From positions 127,461-191,460 of the forward strand of contig JBBCKD010000032.1 in assembly GCA_037191015.1 (NCBI GenBank): 64,000 nt of DNA. Reading direction: 5' to 3'. Source of the stretch: Ravibacter sp037191015 (GTDB lineage Bacteria > Bacteroidota > Bacteroidia > Cytophagales > Spirosomataceae). Below the pieces are notes generated by a model. It saw only the letters and a list, made by a program, of their open reading frames with translations, was not told the DNA's origin and made no database searches. A program made the translations under genes and the position numbers. Below are positions 60,900 to 64,000 of this stretch, piece after piece (position 1 is the first letter of the stretch; every line of letters begins with the position of its first letter).

Positions 60900-63824
60900 A
60901 TGAGTAGTCAGAAACCAGATCTTCATCAATACCTGGCCGGAGGAAACATGCTGTTCCTGCTGGTGTTGCTGGCGTCGATTTCATACGGACAGAAGGGAGG
61001 CAGCGGGAAATTTGACCCCTTCGATACCGATAGAATACCTGAGCCGCCGCCCAAAGAAAAGTGGCATTTCATCAGCGACCTCCAATCGCCCTACTGGAAA
61101 GAAATCAGCTGGTCGGAGCAATGCCCGGAGAGCGGCTATGCAGATTTTGCGAAAGGCGTTACCTTAAAGCCCGGGTTCCCCGATCCCGGTGACCGGCTGG
61201 CTATGGCTTACGACGATCTGGGGAAGTTTTGCGCCGCGTCGGGCATCCGCTTCCCTGACGGCAGTTTTCTATTTGAAACGCTCGAAGACCCTATTCTCCG
61301 TGGCGAGGAGTTCCGGCTGGAAATTGAAGCCGGTAAGGGACGGCTGTTTGCCGGGCATGCCGATGGTATCAGGAGGGGAATATTTTTCATCGAAGATGAA
61401 ATGATAAGCAGGAAAGGGCCTTTTTTGCCGCTGGGAACTATCCATAAAAAACCATCGGTAGAAAGAAGGATATCCCGCTGTTTTTTCAGCCCTATCAAAA
61501 GGCCCGGCAATAATCCCGGCGTAGGCGATGAGCTGATAGATGAAACGGATTATTACCCGGAAGAGTATCTGAATCGCCTGTCCCACGAAGGAGTCAACGG
61601 GCTCTGGCTCACAGTGAGCAGCAAAGACGGTGACGGGAACAGCGTCGGCTTCGGCGATCTTGTATCAACCACTATTACTCCCCGTGAAGGTGTGAACGGG
61701 GAAAAACGGCTCGCCAAGCTGAAGTCGGTCGTGGACAAATGTCTCCGATATGGTATACGGATCTACATAAAGACGATGGAACCGCATGTCCGTTTTAAAA
61801 AAGATGACCCGGTTTTAGAGGAATTTCCCGACGTCGCCGGCAGCTTCATCAGAGACCACTACTACCTGTGCGCAAGCGGGAAAGCCGGGCAGCTGTATCT
61901 CTACGAAGCGGTTAAAAAGATATTTACGGCAGTGCCGGAGCTGGGGGGAATCGTTAATATATCGCATGGAGAGCTGTATACCACCTGCCTGAGCGCACTT
62001 CCCGCTACGGGGGGAGGAAAGATCACCTGCCCCAGGTGTTCGAAAATGCCTGAATGGGAAATTCTTCATCATTCCCTTACTGCGATGAAGAAGGGGATGG
62101 AAGAGGCCGCGCCTGATGCAGAGCTGATCAGTTGGCTGTACATGCCACAGCCGCAATGGCAGTCGGCCGGTTCTGAAAATTACCTGGCCGACTGGGTATA
62201 CGAGATTCCGTCCCACACTCCTCCCGGCGTGATCCTCCAGTTTAATTTCGAATCGGGGGTTGAAAAAGAGGTGTTCGGGAAAAAGCTGATAGGAGGAGAT
62301 TACTGGATTTCCACGCCCGGCCCAAGCGACCGGTTTGTGAGGGTGGCGAAAAGCGCGGCGGAGAAACATACCCGGGTTTCGGCCAAAATACAGACCGGGA
62401 CTTCTTATGAAGTATCTACCGTACCTTACGTGCCGGTACCTTCTTTGTTGTATCAGAAATTCAGGGCCATGAAGGAGCTGGGCGTTTCATATACCATGCT
62501 TAACTGGATAGTCGGAGCTTCTCCCGGCCTGATGAACAGGGCCGCGGGGCTTCTTTCGGATAACGAATATGAAAATGAAAATGCATTCCTGGAACATCTG
62601 GCCTCACTCTACTGGAAGCACGGAGACATACAGCAGGTAACCCGTGCATGGCGCTTTTTCAGCGAAGGCTACGGGAATTATCCTCTGACCAACCTTTTTC
62701 AATACTACGGTCCTGTAAATGATGGTACTGCCTGGCCCCTTTTACTTTTTCCGCACGACGCTATTCTTGCGCCCACTTACCAGCTGGGTTCCAGGAACAC
62801 GCTTAAACCCTGGGCGCCGAGCGGCGACAGGATAGGGGAATGTTTTACTGAGCTACTCTCGCTTGGTGAGGTAACCGAGCTGTGCAGGCGTATGAGTGAT
62901 GAGTGGGAAAAAGGACTCCGGATATTTGATCAGCTGGAGGCAAATTATCTTCAGGATCCCGATAGGCTGCTGGATATCGGGATTGCCAGGGCACTGGGGG
63001 TTCAATTCAGAAGCGCTTACAACATATTCAGGTTTTACGCTTTACGGGAAGAAATGTTCCGGAGCGAAGGCGACAAGAGAAAGCAGATGCTCGGGCAACT
63101 GACCGGGATTATAAAAGAGGAAATCATGTCCAGCCGGAAATTGAAAGAGCTTTGCGATAATGATTCCCGGCTGGGCTTTCACGCTGATGCAGAGGGCTAT
63201 AAGTATTTTCCGGAAAAGCTCGAATGGAGAATAGATCAGTTAGCATATACCCTGGACCATGATGTGCCTGCGATTTTAAAAATGATCGAAGGAGGCGGCC
63301 CCTTATTTCCGGCTTATACCGGTCTGCAGCCTCCGGAAGGAAGCATTCATGCGGCACATTCCGGGAAGGCGACGAAGGACAGAAAAGGGGAGCTTTTCCT
63401 GTTGAGGAACCAGTCAGGTAACGAGGCGATCCACTGGGTTGCTCATTATGACGCCGATTATCTCTACCTGAGGTTGTTGGAACCGGCAGGAGAGGATATC
63501 CGCGGGCTCGAAAATATTGTAGTGAACGTAGAACCTGTCCGCCTTTTTCCTGCCAGAGATTTTCGCTTCAGCTCTTCCGACATCCATTTTGGAGAGAATG
63601 GGAAATATGCTGAAATTAAGATCCCGTTGCAGCTTATTCACCGGGAAGGAGAAAAGAAGCCGCTCCGTATCAATGTTCATGCCCGTTTAAACGGGAAGAA
63701 CTATTTCTGGAAGGAGAACCATCCTGTTGCGCCGAGGCTAATGCTTGGGGCCAATAATCCCGCCGATCTGGGATGGCTGGTATTTGACCCGCCAGCGGCA
63801 CAGTCCGGCCGGAAGCGTGAGTAA
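60900..63824 (+). CDS. Secreted GH20/GH163-like protein with CBM9-like end
   Basis: Exported multidomain protein of 974 residues with signal segment MLFLLVLLASISYGQ. The order resembles GH20/GH163-superfamily enzymes: a zincin-like N-terminal domain at about 125-190 (GHADGIRRGIFFIEDEMI), a TIM barrel at about 190-560 with ISHGELYTTC (Glu358 as a candidate acid), a CPRC pair and FESGVEKEVFGKKLIGGDYW, a helical region at about 560-790, and a CBM9-like beta-sandwich at about 800-970 (WVAHYDADYLYLRLLEP). No catalytic assignment is certain and it may be a new family. The gene starts 9 bases after susD, so its product probably acts on the locus 4 ligand. Confidence 0.7.
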   Translation: MSSQKPDLHQYLAGGNMLFLLVLLASISYGQKGGSGKFDPFDTDRIPEPPPKEKWHFISDLQSPYWKEISWSEQCPESGYADFAKGVTLKPGFPDPGDRLAMAYDDLGKFCAASGIRFPDGSFLFETLEDPILRGEEFRLEIEAGKGRLFAGHADGIRRGIFFIEDEMISRKGPFLPLGTIHKKPSVERRISRCFFSPIKRPGNNPGVGDELIDETDYYPEEYLNRLSHEGVNGLWLTVSSKDGDGNSVGFGDLVSTTITPREGVNGEKRLAKLKSVVDKCLRYGIRIYIKTMEPHVRFKKDDPVLEEFPDVAGSFIRDHYYLCASGKAGQLYLYEAVKKIFTAVPELGGIVNISHGELYTTCLSALPATGGGKITCPRCSKMPEWEILHHSLTAMKKGMEEAAPDAELISWLYMPQPQWQSAGSENYLADWVYEIPSHTPPGVILQFNFESGVEKEVFGKKLIGGDYWISTPGPSDRFVRVAKSAAEKHTRVSAKIQTGTSYEVSTVPYVPVPSLLYQKFRAMKELGVSYTMLNWIVGASPGLMNRAAGLLSDNEYENENAFLEHLASLYWKHGDIQQVTRAWRFFSEGYGNYPLTNLFQYYGPVNDGTAWPLLLFPHDAILAPTYQLGSRNTLKPWAPSGDRIGECFTELLSLGEVTELCRRMSDEWEKGLRIFDQLEANYLQDPDRLLDIGIARALGVQFRSAYNIFRFYALREEMFRSEGDKRKQMLGQLTGIIKEEIMSSRKLKELCDNDSRLGFHADAEGYKYFPEKLEWRIDQLAYTLDHDVPAILKMIEGGGPLFPAYTGLQPPEGSIHAAHSGKATKDRKGELFLLRNQSGNEAIHWVAHYDADYLYLRLLEPAGEDIRGLENIVVNVEPVRLFPARDFRFSSSDIHFGENGKYAEIKIPLQLIHREGEKKPLRINVHARLNGKNYFWKENHPVAPRLMLGANNPADLGWLVFDPPAAQSGRKRE

Positions 63825-63859
63825 TTTGAAGTATTAAAGTAATAAAAACCCAATACCTT

Positions 63860-64000
63860 ATGTCATATTTATCAAAAATTGAGAGTGACTCACGCATCAG
63901 TCGTGTTCGCGAAATCCTTTCTTCCCTCCACCTTGATGTAGCCCTTGTCTACTACGACGAGTTCAACATCGGCAACGGCTGGTACCTGACCGGCTGGTGC
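63860..64000 (+). CDS. Creatinase/Xaa-Pro peptidase (M24) N-terminus, cut by window edge
   Basis: The first 47 codons of a gene that continues past the window. The visible sequence has SRVREILSSLHLDVALVYYD followed by NGWYLTGWC, the pattern of the creatinase N-terminal domain found before M24 metallopeptidase domains (aminopeptidase P, creatinase). The metal-binding catalytic domain is not visible, so activity cannot be judged. It starts 35 bases after the glycosidase-like gene and is probably the next gene of locus 4, hinting at a ligand with an amide or N-linked part. Confidence 0.7.
   Translation, partial: MSYLSKIESDSRISRVREILSSLHLDVALVYYDEFNIGNGWYLTGWC

Overview
The window is chromosomal DNA of a Bacteroidota bacterium, most likely a saprophytic Cytophagales/Sphingobacteriales-type organism. 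This rests on four SusC/SusD outer-membrane pairs, three of them directly behind FecI-type sigma/FecR-type anti-sigma pairs in all four loci, a type IX secretion (T9SS) C-terminal sorting domain, a 7TMR-DISM sensor kinase, exported twin-arginine sugar enzymes, and -7 promoter elements of the form TAnnTTTG. No species can be named from sequence reading alone. No rRNA, tRNA, CRISPR array or intact insertion sequence was seen.

Layout. 1-0.7 kb: 1-Cys peroxiredoxin. 1.0-9.5 kb: locus 1, sigma/FecR/SusC/SusD plus an exported dihydrodipicolinate synthase-family lyase. 9.6-13.6 kb (minus strand): the C-terminal remnant of a lost SusD gene directly behind a ribulokinase, a large palindromic repeat, a ROK sugar kinase and a short-chain dehydrogenase. 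13.7-25.4 kb: mainly housekeeping genes, namely an MlaE/MlaF lipid ABC transporter without its MCE partner, a lipid-linked saccharide flippase, thioredoxin, an exported sugar isomerase-like protein, a NUDIX hydrolase, a LysE exporter, accD-smpB, an HNH protein, then a hexuronate-type MFS transporter followed by a PVC-type dehydrogenase/cytochrome c. 25.4-30.7 kb: a 974-base gene-free leader and a 1416-residue T9SS cargo protein built of five tandem repeats. 30.7-34.2 kb: a DUF2218-methyltransferase fusion, an exported glycoside hydrolase-like protein, and an amidohydrolase that has lost its catalytic middle.

34.4-43.5 kb: locus 2, sigma/FecR/SusC/SusD with a Gfo/Idh/MocA oxidoreductase and a DUF1080 protein, a combination known from 3-keto-glycoside chemistry. 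43.6-50.6 kb (minus strand): locus 3, sigma/FecR/SusC/SusD with no enzyme. 51.1-53.8 kb: sensor kinase, LuxR-type regulator and a 48-residue conserved-looking protein. 54.1-64 kb: locus 4, sigma/FecR/SusC/SusD, a large secreted GH20/GH163-like protein, and the start of a creatinase/Xaa-Pro peptidase-like gene cut by the window edge.

How the parts work together. Each locus looks like a self-contained nutrient module: a SusD lipoprotein captures a ligand, SusC imports it with TonB energy, the SusC N-terminal STN domain signals to FecR, and FecR releases the ECF sigma factor to raise susCD expression. Loci 1 and 3 are one paralogous class (SusC plug start EVVVTALG, SusD ending KVWWDK); loci 2 and 4 are another (EVVVVGYG). 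Decay products (SusD tail, deleted amidohydrolase) show that such modules are gained and lost here.
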